Both the position numbers and the translations under genes were made by a program. This document shows, one piece after another, positions 8,578 to 16,372 of a stretch of DNA of 36,545 nt (within the stretch, counting starts at the first letter, position 1; every line of letters begins with the position of its first letter). A model generated the notes under the pieces. The model saw nothing but the letters and a program-made list of their open reading frames with translations, was not told the origin of the DNA and did no database searches. The stretch is from an uncultured Clostridia bacterium (GTDB taxonomy: Bacteria > Bacillota > Clostridia > TANB77 > CAG-508), in contig CAKPGS010000010.1 of NCBI GenBank assembly GCA_934155165.1, forward strand, positions 1 through 36,545. Direction: 5' to 3'.

Positions 8578-10860
8578 TTAGTTATCTGATAATTGATATT
8601 TACTCATCCAATATCCTGTTAGTTGCTCATCATCTTCTTGTGTTCCATTATCGTTTTTGTCGAACCAGAATGCTTCTGGTATTGCATATCCTTCATCTGT
8701 TTGTGTGTTTGTTCCGTTTATAAATATTACGTCTGTTCTGGCGTTTTCTGTATTTCTGTTGCTCCAGTCGTTTTGTGATGATAGTATTTTGTATTCGTAT
8801 CTTGGTATCCATGTGAAGTATGATGTTGCTGTTGCATTTTCTATTTTGTTTCCATTTATTGTTCCATCTGTTACTACTATATTTGCCCAGTTTGCTTCAC
8901 TATAGTTGTACCAATTATTTGGTGCATTTTCTGAAATTGGTATATATTTGCTTATTTCGTTATTTTCGTATATGCAGTAATATGTTCTATTTTTTAGTTC
9001 ATCATTACTTTTAAATGAAGATAAATCTGGTTCGTTTACTGTTTTTGTTCTTATTTTCTTTGTTATAGAACCAATATATTCATTTGTACTTGCATCTCTT
9101 AGCATTATATTTATTGCATATAATTTATCATTTTCTAGATTTGTGTATATATAGTGTTCTGTAAGAGATGTTCCTGTATATTGCAAATCTCCATTTAAGT
9201 AGTATTCTATTTTTACGTTTCTATCTATTTCTGTTTTTCCATCTGCATCTTTGGTTTTTGTTTCTGTTCCTTGTATATCTCTTACTCTAATACAATTTGC
9301 ATCTGCTGATAGTTCTGCTGATACTCTAGCTTCTGTTTCTTCCTTTGATAATTGATACTTACTCATCCAATATCCTGTTAATTGCTCACCTTCATCTTCT
9401 TTTCCATTATCATTTTTATCGAACCAAAATGCCTCTGGTATTGCATAGCCAGCTGATGTTTCATTTGAAGTTCCTACTATAAATTTAACATTTGATCTTT
9501 GACTTGTTTGATTTAACGCATATTGGTATCTTGGAATCCATACATAATATGATTCTAGTCCATCGTTTCTTGTTACTATATTTGCCCAATTTGAATATGT
9601 GTAATTATACCATTCACTTGGTGCACTTTTACTTATAGGAATTTCACTATGTTCTATTCCGTTTTCATCCCAATATACATAAAAAGTAGTATCTGGATCA
9701 AATCCTGTTAAATCTGGTGGATTTACTTCTGTTGGTTCTAATTCTTTTGTCATACTCCCAACAATTTGATTATTTTCATCTAGTGCTGTTACATTTACAA
9801 TATATGTTTTTCCTTCTTCTAAGCCTTCAAATAGATAATCATCTGTGTTTTCACTTTCGTTTTTTATTTGACCATTTATAGCATATGTATATTTTTTTGC
9901 CTTATTCGAAACGTTATTTGTAAAATTACTTACTTGTATAGCACCTTTTGTTGCTGACATATTAAAATCTATATTAAATTTTTCTAATTCACTTAATTGA
10001 TATTTGCTCATCCAATATCCAGAAATTGCTGTTGCTACATTAGCATCACCGAAATTAAACGCTTCTGGTAATTGGTATCCTTGTGCTATTAGTTCACTAC
10101 TTGTAAGTGTTTCTCCTGTTTCTGCATTTGTATAATTATTATATACATCTACAAACTTAACATCACTTCTTTGTGTATCTTGATCTAATTTATACATATA
10201 TCTTGGTATCCAAACATAATAAACTTCTACACCTTCATGTTCTACATATATATTTGCCCAATTTCTATCTTTATATGAATACCAGTTACTTGGTTCAGAA
10301 TCTGTTACCCAATTTGCTGGTGTTAAATTCCCATTTTGTTCTATATTCAAATATCGTGTGTATTTATTATTAAAATTCTCTAGGAATGGGGTATTAACAT
10401 ATAATCCATTTACTAATTTATATGTATTTTCACCAGCAACTTTTCTTTCCACATGTAAAATTTCTTGCTTCCCAGCTTCATTTATTGGTTTAATTTTAAA
10501 AGTATAGTCAGTGTTCTCTTTTGCCTCATAATCTATCGCTATTTTATTTTTACCATTTCCATTAACTGTAATATCTTGTCCATTTTTTGTATATGTAATG
10601 CTTTCAATTCCATTTATTTCTTGAATAACAACAACTCCATCAAAAATATAAGTGTAATCTTCTTCACTTAACTTAAAGTCTTTTTTCTCAAAATAAAATT
10701 TATTAAATTCTTCTGCTTTTTTATTTTCAGAAATTTTTGTAATAGTTTTTCTTGAAATAATAAATATTGAAATTAATATTAAAATTAAGATTATACTGAA
10801 AAATATAATCTTAACCTTGTTTTTCTTTATAAATTTCTTATTTAATTTTATTTTTTTCAT
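8578..10860 (-). CDS. Membrane-anchored surface protein with three repeat modules and EF-hand-like loops
   Basis: 760 residues. A lysine-rich start and one membrane helix (about 17-37) are followed by an outside domain containing KIAIDYEAKENTDYTFKIKP (about 105-124). Three modules then repeat WYxYxxxNWANI, YVWIPRYxY and GYWMSKYQLS. Between modules lie segments that look like fibronectin-type beta domains (YLFEGLEEGKTYIVNVTALD). Modules 2 and 3 carry DKNDNGKEDEGE and DKNDNGTQEDDE, which match a 12-residue EF-hand loop (D1, N3, N5, G6, E12). The protein ends abruptly just after the third GYWMSKYQLS. The exact function is unknown; a surface adhesin or pilin-associated role is inferred. ATG with AGGAG 7 nt upstream, 22 bp after the preceding gene. 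A frameshifted paralogue lies at 33593-35150. Confidence 0.75.
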   Translation of the reverse strand: MKKIKLNKKFIKKNKVKIIFFSIILILILISIFIISRKTITKISENKKAEEFNKFYFEKKDFKLSEEDYTYIFDGVVVIQEINGIESITYTKNGQDITVNGNGKNKIAIDYEAKENTDYTFKIKPINEAGKQEILHVERKVAGENTYKLVNGLYVNTPFLENFNNKYTRYLNIEQNGNLTPANWVTDSEPSNWYSYKDRNWANIYVEHEGVEVYYVWIPRYMYKLDQDTQRSDVKFVDVYNNYTNAETGETLTSSELIAQGYQLPEAFNFGDANVATAISGYWMSKYQLSELEKFNIDFNMSATKGAIQVSNFTNNVSNKAKKYTYAINGQIKNESENTDDYLFEGLEEGKTYIVNVTALDENNQIVGSMTKELEPTEVNPPDLTGFDPDTTFYVYWDENGIEHSEIPISKSAPSEWYNYTYSNWANIVTRNDGLESYYVWIPRYQYALNQTSQRSNVKFIVGTSNETSAGYAIPEAFWFDKNDNGKEDEGEQLTGYWMSKYQLSKEETEARVSAELSADANCIRVRDIQGTETKTKDADGKTEIDRNVKIEYYLNGDLQYTGTSLTEHYIYTNLENDKLYAINIMLRDASTNEYIGSITKKIRTKTVNEPDLSSFKSNDELKNRTYYCIYENNEISKYIPISENAPNNWYNYSEANWANIVVTDGTINGNKIENATATSYFTWIPRYEYKILSSQNDWSNRNTENARTDVIFINGTNTQTDEGYAIPEAFWFDKNDNGTQEDDEQLTGYWMSKYQLSDN

Positions 10861-10882
10861 TATAATCTCCTAATGTGAATTT

Positions 10883-11578
10883 TTATAGTCCCTGTCCACA
10901 AACAACAACCGCACGAGATGCATATGGAAAAAGAACAGTAGGTCCATGTGGATACCCTGCAATTCCATATCTATATGCGTTATATTCAAATATACTCTTT
11001 CCACAAGCTCTAATCATTGCACCTACATCTTCAGCAGTATAAATCCCATCATTAAAAAATTCTCCGTTGCTCGCTCCATGCCAATTCTTTGTTTCTATAA
11101 GTGCATCTCCATATTTCTTTACATAAGGTCTCTCAAAATATCTATCCTTATATCTATTTGATGCTTTCACTAAATTAGATCCACTTGGATAATTTTCATA
11201 TCCTTGAACTGATGTTACCTCATTATTAAGATTTATAACAATTCCTGTTTTATTTCCTGTTGTTGTCTCTCCTTCACCTATTATATTAGGATTCCCATAA
11301 CTTGAAGCAGATAAAATTGCCATTGCACCATACTCTGTATTTCTCTCTAAATGAACATCTATATTATTAGATGTTGTTGATGTTAAATCTTCATTTAACG
11401 TTTCAGTAAGTCCCATAGCTCCACCCAAATTTTCCATTTTTCTTACATTTACCAGATAATCATTCAGTGTATATTTGGCTGGTGTATTTCCATTTGATTG
11501 CAAGACTGCTAAATTTTTATTTGGGACAAATATTAAACAAATTATAGTTATAAACACAATACTAATTATTTTTTTCAT
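10883..11578 (-). CDS. Secreted protein of unknown function, first gene of the surface cassette
   Basis: 231 residues from the ATG at 11578, which has AGGAG 8 nt upstream; the in-frame ATG at 11596 has no ribosome-binding site. A signal peptide (MKKIISIVFITIICLIFVPNK...) covers about the first 27 residues. The middle, NTEYGAMAILSASSYGN then TTTGNKTGI, resembles a pattern I associate with surface or pilin-like proteins of gut Clostridia, usually found with VWIPRY modules like those in the next gene. This is recollection, not a search result. C-terminal motifs include NWHGASNGEFFND and CGKSIFEYNAYRYGIAGYPHG. Probably co-transcribed with the downstream repeat protein and possibly its partner. 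Confidence 0.6.
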   Translation of the reverse strand: MKKIISIVFITIICLIFVPNKNLAVLQSNGNTPAKYTLNDYLVNVRKMENLGGAMGLTETLNEDLTSTTSNNIDVHLERNTEYGAMAILSASSYGNPNIIGEGETTTGNKTGIVINLNNEVTSVQGYENYPSGSNLVKASNRYKDRYFERPYVKKYGDALIETKNWHGASNGEFFNDGIYTAEDVGAMIRACGKSIFEYNAYRYGIAGYPHGPTVLFPYASRAVVVCGQGL

Positions 11579-11675
11579 TAGAATTCTCCTATTCATCGTA
11601 TTTTGAATTATTTTATATTATGTATAAAATAATTTCAATACTTTTTATAAAAAATAAGCATAAATTTTAATAAAA

Positions 11676-11695
11676 TAGGAATTTCCTATAATATA
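11676..11695 (-). promoter_or_regulatory. Palindromic operator-like element O3, surface cassette promoter
   Basis: TAGGAATTTCCTA at 11676-11688 is identical to O1. On the minus strand TATATTATAGGAAATTCCTA matches the exporter element over 20 bp. It lies about 100 bp upstream of the ATG at 11578, with the -10-like TATTAT on the upstream side. Confidence 0.6.
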
Positions 11696-11732
11696 AAAAT
11701 AGGCCTGTACATCAATTCGACAAATTGTCGGT

Positions 11733-11749
11733 TTGGGGACTGACCCCAA
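11733..11749. repeat. Short GGGGAC/GACCCC palindrome, fragment of the MITE-like family
   Basis: TTGGGG (11733-11738) and CCCCAA (11744-11749) form a small hairpin. GGGGACTGACCCCAA resembles GGGACAGACCCAAAG, the end of the repeat at 18207. It lies immediately beyond the 3' end of the predicted 6S RNA. Confidence 0.4.
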
Positions 11750-11945
11750 TAAAAAACCCCGCCTTAGCCGTAAGATGTTAAAGAATTTTTAAGGACCTAC
11801 TCTCGTAGGTGGGTATCTTGTTAATTGCTAATGGGTTTCTTACATAAATGCAAGCATACACGCCACAATTAAAGGCAGATTCCCGTTTTAAACTTGTTGG
11901 TTCTAAAAATTCAGGTCTACACGTACTATGCAGGGAAATTTATTT
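11748..11945 (-). ncRNA. ssrS: Probable 6S RNA
   Basis: 6S RNA binds sigma-A RNA polymerase and is released by copying a short product. On the minus strand CCCTGC near 11936 pairs with GCGGGG near 11760, and flanking AATAAA/TTTATT continue this closing stem. GAATTTTTA pairs with TAAAAATTC over 9 bp. ACCTAC-GAGA-GTAGGT forms the small GNRA-capped hairpin expected beside the central bulge of Firmicute 6S RNAs. The 3' end TACGGCTAAGGCGGGG followed by TTTTTT is as I recall for clostridial 6S. Ends are approximate; the promoter at 11968-11996 may start the RNA near 11961. Identification is from memory of the family, without a covariance-model test. Confidence 0.7.
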
Positions 11946-11967
11946 ACTTATTTAATTAACTATCTGT

Positions 11968-11996
11968 ATATTATCATATGCTTTTTGTTTGTTCAA
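11968..11996 (-). promoter_or_regulatory. Promoter of the 6S RNA with A-rich upstream tract
   Basis: On the minus strand TTGAAC (11991-11996), a 17-bp spacer and TAATAT (11968-11973). About 90 bp upstream (12000-12090) is almost free of G and T on the minus strand and rich in A-tracts, like an UP element. Apart from this tract and the hairpin repeat at 12092, the 11597-12152 intergenic region holds O3 and the 6S RNA. Confidence 0.6.
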
Positions 11997-12091
11997 TGTT
12001 CTTATTTTCTTAATTTTTGTTGTTTATTTTTGTTTTTGTATTTTTTCTCTTGTTTTGTTTGTTATTCTTGTTTTTTTGATTTGGTTATTGC

Positions 12092-12118
12092 GGGTCGTCG
12101 GGGACGCCGACCCCTACA
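12092..12118. repeat. Hairpin repeat with CCCCTACA tail, copy 1
   Basis: GGGTCG (12092-12097) pairs with CGACCC (12108-12113), and CTACAAT follows. Same family as 13121, 26377, 26438, 26500 and the truncated 31721. It lies just beyond the stop of fba. Confidence 0.7.
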
Positions 12119-12152
12119 ATATTTGACATTAATTTTGTAGTATTATTTTAAT

Positions 12153-13082
12153 TTATGCTTTGTTTGATGATCCAAATACGTCTCTTATTTTGTGTTGTAC
12201 TGTTTTCTTTACAGATTCTCTTGCTGGTCCTAAGTATTTTCTTGGATCAAATACTGATGGTTCTTCCATAAATTCTTTTCTTATTTCTGATGTCATTGCT
12301 AAACGTAAGTCTGTGTCTACATTTATTTTTGATACTCCAGATTTACTTGCTTGGTGTAATATTACATCTGGAACTCCTTTTGCTCCTGGTATTTCTCCTC
12401 CATATTTGTTACATTTTTCTACTAATTCTGGGATTACTGTTGATGCTCCATGTAATACTATTGGTGTATTTGGTATTCGTGTCTTTACTTCTTTTAATAT
12501 GTCAAATCTAAGTCTTGCATCTCCTTTAAATTTGTATGCTCCATGGCTTGTTCCTATTGCTATTGCTAAAGAGTCGCAACCTGTTCTTCTAACAAATTCT
12601 TCTGCTTGAGCAGGGTCTGTATACATTGCATCATCTGCTGCAACATTTACATCATCTTCAATTCCTGCTAATTTTCCAAGTTCAGCTTCAACTACAACAC
12701 CTTTCATGTGTGCATATTCAACTACTTTCTTTGTTAATGCTACGTTTTCTTCGAAATCGTATTTTGACCCATCTATCATTACTGATGTAAATCCATTATC
12801 TATACACATTTTACATGTTTCATAATCTGGTCCATGGTCTAAGTGTAATACTACTGGAATATCGTGTTCTTCAAGTGCTGCTTCTACCATTTTTTTAAGG
12901 TATCCTATTCTTGCATATTTTATAGCACTTGATGATGCTTGTAATATTACTGGTGAATTTTCTTCTGCTGCAGCATCTACTATTCCTTGTATTATTTCCA
13001 TGTTGTTTACATTAAATGCACCTATTGCAAATCCTTCCTTCATTGATTTTTCAAACATTTCTTTTGTTGTTACTAGTGGCAT
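12153..13082 (-). CDS. fba: Class II fructose-1,6-bisphosphate aldolase
   Basis: 309 residues. Zinc-dependent aldolase of glycolysis and gluconeogenesis: fructose-1,6-bisphosphate to dihydroxyacetone phosphate plus glyceraldehyde-3-phosphate. Family motifs: GAFNVNNMEI near the start, VVLHLDHGPD with Asp82 (catalytic) and His83 (zinc), EAELGKLAGIED, IGTSHGAYKF, and VLHGAS for the remaining zinc and phosphate contacts. Length is normal. The ATG at 13082 has AGGAG 8 nt upstream; the in-frame GTG three codons earlier is too close to the site. Codons are strongly A-ending, as expected for a highly expressed gene here. It is monocistronic, flanked on both sides by hairpin repeats. Confidence 0.96.
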   Translation of the reverse strand: MPLVTTKEMFEKSMKEGFAIGAFNVNNMEIIQGIVDAAAEENSPVILQASSSAIKYARIGYLKKMVEAALEEHDIPVVLHLDHGPDYETCKMCIDNGFTSVMIDGSKYDFEENVALTKKVVEYAHMKGVVVEAELGKLAGIEDDVNVAADDAMYTDPAQAEEFVRRTGCDSLAIAIGTSHGAYKFKGDARLRFDILKEVKTRIPNTPIVLHGASTVIPELVEKCNKYGGEIPGAKGVPDVILHQASKSGVSKINVDTDLRLAMTSEIRKEFMEEPSVFDPRKYLGPARESVKKTVQHKIRDVFGSSNKA

Positions 13083-13120
13083 AATTATCACTCCTTTGTA
13101 TTTTATTTTAATTTGTTTGT

Positions 13121-13147
13121 GGGTCGTCGAGGACGCCGACCCCTACA
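13121..13147. repeat. Hairpin repeat with CCCCTACA tail, copy 2
   Basis: GGGTCG (13121-13126) pairs with CGACCC (13137-13142), then CTACATAT. It differs from copy 1 by one loop base. Located between the HIT gene and fba, so it would fall in the 5' leader of an fba transcript starting upstream of it. Confidence 0.7.
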
Positions 13148-13164
13148 TATAATATATCATTATA

Positions 13165-13512
13165 TTATCCGATTATTTTTTCACCTAATTTTTTGCCTGC
13201 AAGTAAGTGAAAATGTAAATGCATTACTTCTTGTCCTGCATCTTTTCCGCAATTTGTAATTACTCTATATCCTGTTTTGTCTATTCCTTGAATCTTTGCT
13301 ATTTCCTTTATTTTTGTAAATATTTTTCCAATTAGTGCTTCATCTTCTGTTTTTATATCATTAACACATTCAATGTGTTTTTTTGGTATAACTAAAATAT
13401 GAATTGGTGCAGCTGGTTGTATATCTTTAAATGCTAATATTTCTTCATCTTCATATACAATATCTGCTGGTATTTCTTTTTTTGCTATTTTGCAAAATAA
13501 ACAATCTTCCAT
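13165..13512 (-). CDS. HIT-family nucleotide hydrolase
   Basis: 115 residues, the standard length for small Hint-type HIT proteins, which hydrolyse adenosine phosphoramidates and related nucleotides. The catalytic triad HLHFH (His98, His100, His102) lies in QEVMHLHFHLLAG. C4-x-x-C7 at the start (CLFC) and IPADIVYEDEEILAFKDI are typical of the bacterial HinT branch. The ATG follows an AAAGGA site. Cytoplasmic and presumably housekeeping; the physiological substrate cannot be read from the sequence. Confidence 0.94.
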   Translation of the reverse strand: MEDCLFCKIAKKEIPADIVYEDEEILAFKDIQPAAPIHILVIPKKHIECVNDIKTEDEALIGKIFTKIKEIAKIQGIDKTGYRVITNCGKDAGQEVMHLHFHLLAGKKLGEKIIG

Positions 13513-13554
13513 TTTTTCATCCTTTCTTTTTTATATTTTCCTTATGTTATATAT

Positions 13555-14022
13555 TTATTCATCAACATTTTCTAGCTTGTCTTCTTTTTGTTTTACATGA
13601 AATAATTTTTTAAAGAAATTTATAATTTTTCTATACAAACTCTCTTTTTTCACTTCAACTAAAGCAAGTTGTTCTTCCTGTTCTTGTTCTTTATTTTGAT
13701 GAGCTATTTCTTCAATATTATTTTCTATCTCAACATTATTTTCAAATTTTTGTTTTGGTTCATCTTCTTGTGGTTTCATTATGTACTCTCTAAAAATACC
13801 CATTAACATTGCTCTTGCTGTTTCACTAATATCTTCATTTTCAAAAGACATATACGAATTTGTTTCAAATTTATAATCTTTATCTTTCTTATTTTCTAAT
13901 GCTTCCAATAATTCTTTAGGAATTTTTGCTATGTCTTCTGGTGGAGCATCTTTTAAAATTTCTAGCACTTCTGTACATGCTCTTGCATACATTTTTTGTT
14001 CTTCCTCATTTGTTTCTTCCAT
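13555..14022 (-). CDS. Unknown acidic protein with amphipathic C-terminus
   Basis: 155 residues, not recognised. The N-terminal third (YARACTEVLEILKDAPPEDIAKIPKELLEAL) is predicted helical. A Glu/Gln-rich middle follows, and the C-terminus LYRKIINFFKKLFHVK is a basic amphipathic helix that could touch membrane or nucleic acid. No signal peptide or membrane segment. GGGAG precedes the ATG. It lies between spoIIP and the HIT gene on the same strand, 61 bp after spoIIP, so they may share a transcript. No function is proposed. Confidence 0.7.
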   Translation of the reverse strand: MEETNEEEQKMYARACTEVLEILKDAPPEDIAKIPKELLEALENKKDKDYKFETNSYMSFENEDISETARAMLMGIFREYIMKPQEDEPKQKFENNVEIENNIEEIAHQNKEQEQEEQLALVEVKKESLYRKIINFFKKLFHVKQKEDKLENVDE

Positions 14023-14083
14023 TTTATTACTCCCTTACTTTTCTTAAAACATTTTATATTTACTTATTCTTATTGTCAAGTGA

Positions 14084-15166
14084 TTATTTTACAATTTCAC
14101 TAAATACTTTTGATAGGTATTTCATACTTGTTAAACATTCTTCCATTGTATTTCCTGTTGCTCCTACTTCTATTATTGTTGCTGCATCTGATACATTTTG
14201 ATTATATCTTGAGTTTCTTAATATTATTGGTTTAAAAAGTCCTGGATACATTTCATTTGCTTTTTGTTGAACTGCTACTGCAAATTTTAGATTTCGTTGC
14301 CAATTTGGATGTTCCATTCCTCCTCCATCTGTTCCTATTACAAACATTAGCTGTGCTGCATATTCTTCTCCTATTTTTACCTTTGGGGCATAATTGCTAT
14401 TTGAACCTACTGCATCTCTGTGTAAATCTATTATCATTTGAGCATTTGTTCCATTATTCATTATATTTGTAATTGTATCCATAGAACGGCTATATGAACC
14501 TGTATATGCAGGATAGTCATGATATGTTTTATCGTGTACTACATTATACCCATAATTTGTAAGATAATCTGTTAGTTCATCGCCAACTCTTGCAACTGTA
14601 TAATTCAAATCTGTTGTTCTATAAGTTCCTGTTTGTTCATAATTATAGTTTTCTGTTGGAGTATAGCTTTCACAAGTATGTGTATGATATATTATAATGT
14701 CTTTTTTATTTGTTAGCTCAAAATTCGGTGTTAAAATATCTTCTGTTAAATCGTATTTTGTTCCATTTTTTATTTGTACACTTCCATATGTATTTGTAAA
14801 TTTATTTTCTATCCCACTATCTACAACCTCTGTGCCTATTCCTGTTTGTGCTTCTTCAAGCTTTTTGTTACTTGTAGGTGTTTCTGCTTGGGTGTTATCT
14901 TCTTTTTTTAATTTTATATAACCTAATTCCATTTCTAGTATTTTTGTAATTCCACTTGTTTTTGTTTCTTCTTTTTCCTCTCTTTCATTCGTTTCGGAAA
15001 CCTCTGGAATTACAGAACCCAAACATTCTGTTAAGGCTGTTTTATTTATAAATTTCCTATTTTTATTAATATCAAAAAAATATCTAGCAATTAATATAAA
15101 CACTGAAATAATCAGTATTATACAAGCTAGATATTTAATTATATCTTTAAATTTTATAACTAACAT
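14084..15166 (-). CDS. spoIIP: Stage II sporulation protein P (engulfment peptidoglycan hydrolase)
   Basis: 360 residues from the ATG at 15166, which has AAAGGAGA upstream; the in-frame start six codons earlier lacks a site. SpoIIP is a membrane-anchored amidase and endopeptidase that works with SpoIID and SpoIIM to thin septal peptidoglycan so the mother cell can engulf the forespore. A membrane helix (about 10-30) precedes a low-complexity linker. The catalytic domain starts near DIIIYHTHTCESY (metal-binding His at about 161 and 163), continues with IDLHRDAVG, and ends with IIEVGATGNTMEE. These are the SpoIIP family motifs. The gene indicates an endospore former. Confidence 0.93.
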   Translation of the reverse strand: MLVIKFKDIIKYLACIILIISVFILIARYFFDINKNRKFINKTALTECLGSVIPEVSETNEREEKEETKTSGITKILEMELGYIKLKKEDNTQAETPTSNKKLEEAQTGIGTEVVDSGIENKFTNTYGSVQIKNGTKYDLTEDILTPNFELTNKKDIIIYHTHTCESYTPTENYNYEQTGTYRTTDLNYTVARVGDELTDYLTNYGYNVVHDKTYHDYPAYTGSYSRSMDTITNIMNNGTNAQMIIDLHRDAVGSNSNYAPKVKIGEEYAAQLMFVIGTDGGGMEHPNWQRNLKFAVAVQQKANEMYPGLFKPIILRNSRYNQNVSDAATIIEVGATGNTMEECLTSMKYLSKVFSEIVK

Positions 15167-15227
15167 TATATTTCTCCTTTGCATATATATCTTATAAAAT
15201 ATATGTAAAGAGCATTTAATATTAGAA

Positions 15228-16007
15228 CTAATTTCGTTGTTTTACTGCCTCATATATTACAATTCCTGCTGAAACTGAAGCATTTAATGATGTTACTTTT
15301 CCTTTCATTGGTATTTTTACTAAAAAATCACAATTTTCTTTTACTAGTCTGCTCATTCCAAAACCTTCGCTTCCAATTACTATTGCAAGTGGACCTTTTA
15401 AATCTTGATTGTAGTAGTATGTATCTGTGTCCATATCTGTTCCACATACCCATACCCCGTTTTCTTTTAAATAATTTATTGTCTCATTTAAATTATTTAC
15501 TCTTGCAATTTTCATATGTTCTACTGCTCCGGCAGATGTTTTATTTACTGTACTATTTACAGATGCAGATCTTCTTTTTGGTATTATAACTCCGTTGCAA
15601 CCTGCTGTTTCGGCTGTTCTTATAATAGAACCTAAATTGTGTGGGTCTTCTATTCCATCTAATATTAAAATAAAAGGATCTTCATTTTTATTTTTTGAAT
15701 CTTCTAAAATATCTTCTACCTCACAATATTCAAATGGAGGTACAATAGCTATAACCCCTTGGCAATTTTCTGTTTGTGCCATTTCTTCTAATTGTCTTCT
15801 TTCTTTTTCTACAATTACTACTCTATTTTCTTTTGCCATTGCTATTATTTTGTTTATAGAACCGTGTTTTTCACCTTTTGCAATAAATATTTTATTAATA
15901 TCTTTTCCAGATTCTAAAAGTTCTATAACAGAGTTTCTTCCTTCTACTTGATCATCATAAGCTCTATCTTCTTTATAATTTGTTTTTTTACCTTGATTAT
16001 TTTTCAT
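15228..16007 (-). CDS. rlmB: 23S rRNA (guanosine-2'-O-)methyltransferase, RlmB/TrmH family
   Basis: 259 residues. SpoU/TrmH-type knotted methyltransferase. The N-terminal substrate-binding domain (GRNSVIELLESGKDINKIFI) is as in RlmB. The SPOUT core has motif 1 DPHNLGSIIRTAE, motif 2 VIGSEGFGMSRLV and motif 3 IPMKGKVTSLNASVSAGIVIYE. RlmB methylates a guanosine (G2251 in E. coli numbering) of the 23S rRNA peptidyl-transferase region. The basic N-terminal extension KNNQGKKTNYKED is not conserved. Paralogous TrmH-type enzymes exist, so the exact target is inferred. The ATG has AAAGGGA upstream. Confidence 0.92.
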   Translation of the reverse strand: MKNNQGKKTNYKEDRAYDDQVEGRNSVIELLESGKDINKIFIAKGEKHGSINKIIAMAKENRVVIVEKERRQLEEMAQTENCQGVIAIVPPFEYCEVEDILEDSKNKNEDPFILILDGIEDPHNLGSIIRTAETAGCNGVIIPKRRSASVNSTVNKTSAGAVEHMKIARVNNLNETINYLKENGVWVCGTDMDTDTYYYNQDLKGPLAIVIGSEGFGMSRLVKENCDFLVKIPMKGKVTSLNASVSAGIVIYEAVKQRN

Positions 16008-16111
16008 TACAAATTCCCTTTCTTTTATTGATTTATTTTTAAAATTATGTTAATATAATATCAGTTTTTTTTATAATTGTAAATAGTTATTAACATCATA
16101 GGAGGTGCTAT

Positions 16112-16357
16112 ATGAAAAATTTTATTAAAACTATTAGAATTAATTATCTTGAAAGAAAAATACAAATCTTAGATTCTAAATATAAGAATGCATTAGATTA
16201 TGCAGACTTATATATTGAAAAATCGAAATTGTATCCTTTTAATTTAGAATTAAAGGAAACATATTTGTATCGTTCAGAAGCCTATTTGCACGCCGCAGAT
16301 GGCTATATTGATGAACGGCAATCTTTAAAACAGAAATTAAAAAAGTTAAAGGCCTAA
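16112..16357 (+). CDS. Small unknown helical protein
   Basis: 81 residues, not recognised. The gene looks real: AGGAGG lies 7 nt before the ATG and its own terminator follows. The protein is highly charged and probably all helical (IKTIRINYLERKIQILDSKYKNALDYADLYIEK..., ending QSLKQKLKKLKA), with spaced Tyr residues and no Cys. It stands alone on the plus strand between divergent rlmB and convergent lepA. Function unknown. Confidence 0.7.
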   Translation: MKNFIKTIRINYLERKIQILDSKYKNALDYADLYIEKSKLYPFNLELKETYLYRSEAYLHAADGYIDERQSLKQKLKKLKA

Positions 16358-16371
16358 ATTAGGCCTTTTTT
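16348..16371 (+). terminator. Terminator between the small ORF and lepA
   Basis: AAAGGCCT (16348-16355), loop AAATT, AGGCCTTT (16361-16368), then TTT. The stem holds the plus-strand stop region and ends 2 bp before the lepA stop, so it may serve both strands. Confidence 0.85.
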
Positions 16372-16372
16372 C

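Noticed and set aside
12160..12609. 149-residue plus-strand ORF
   Set aside because: Antisense to the conserved fba gene; hydrophobic low-complexity composition typical of shadows.
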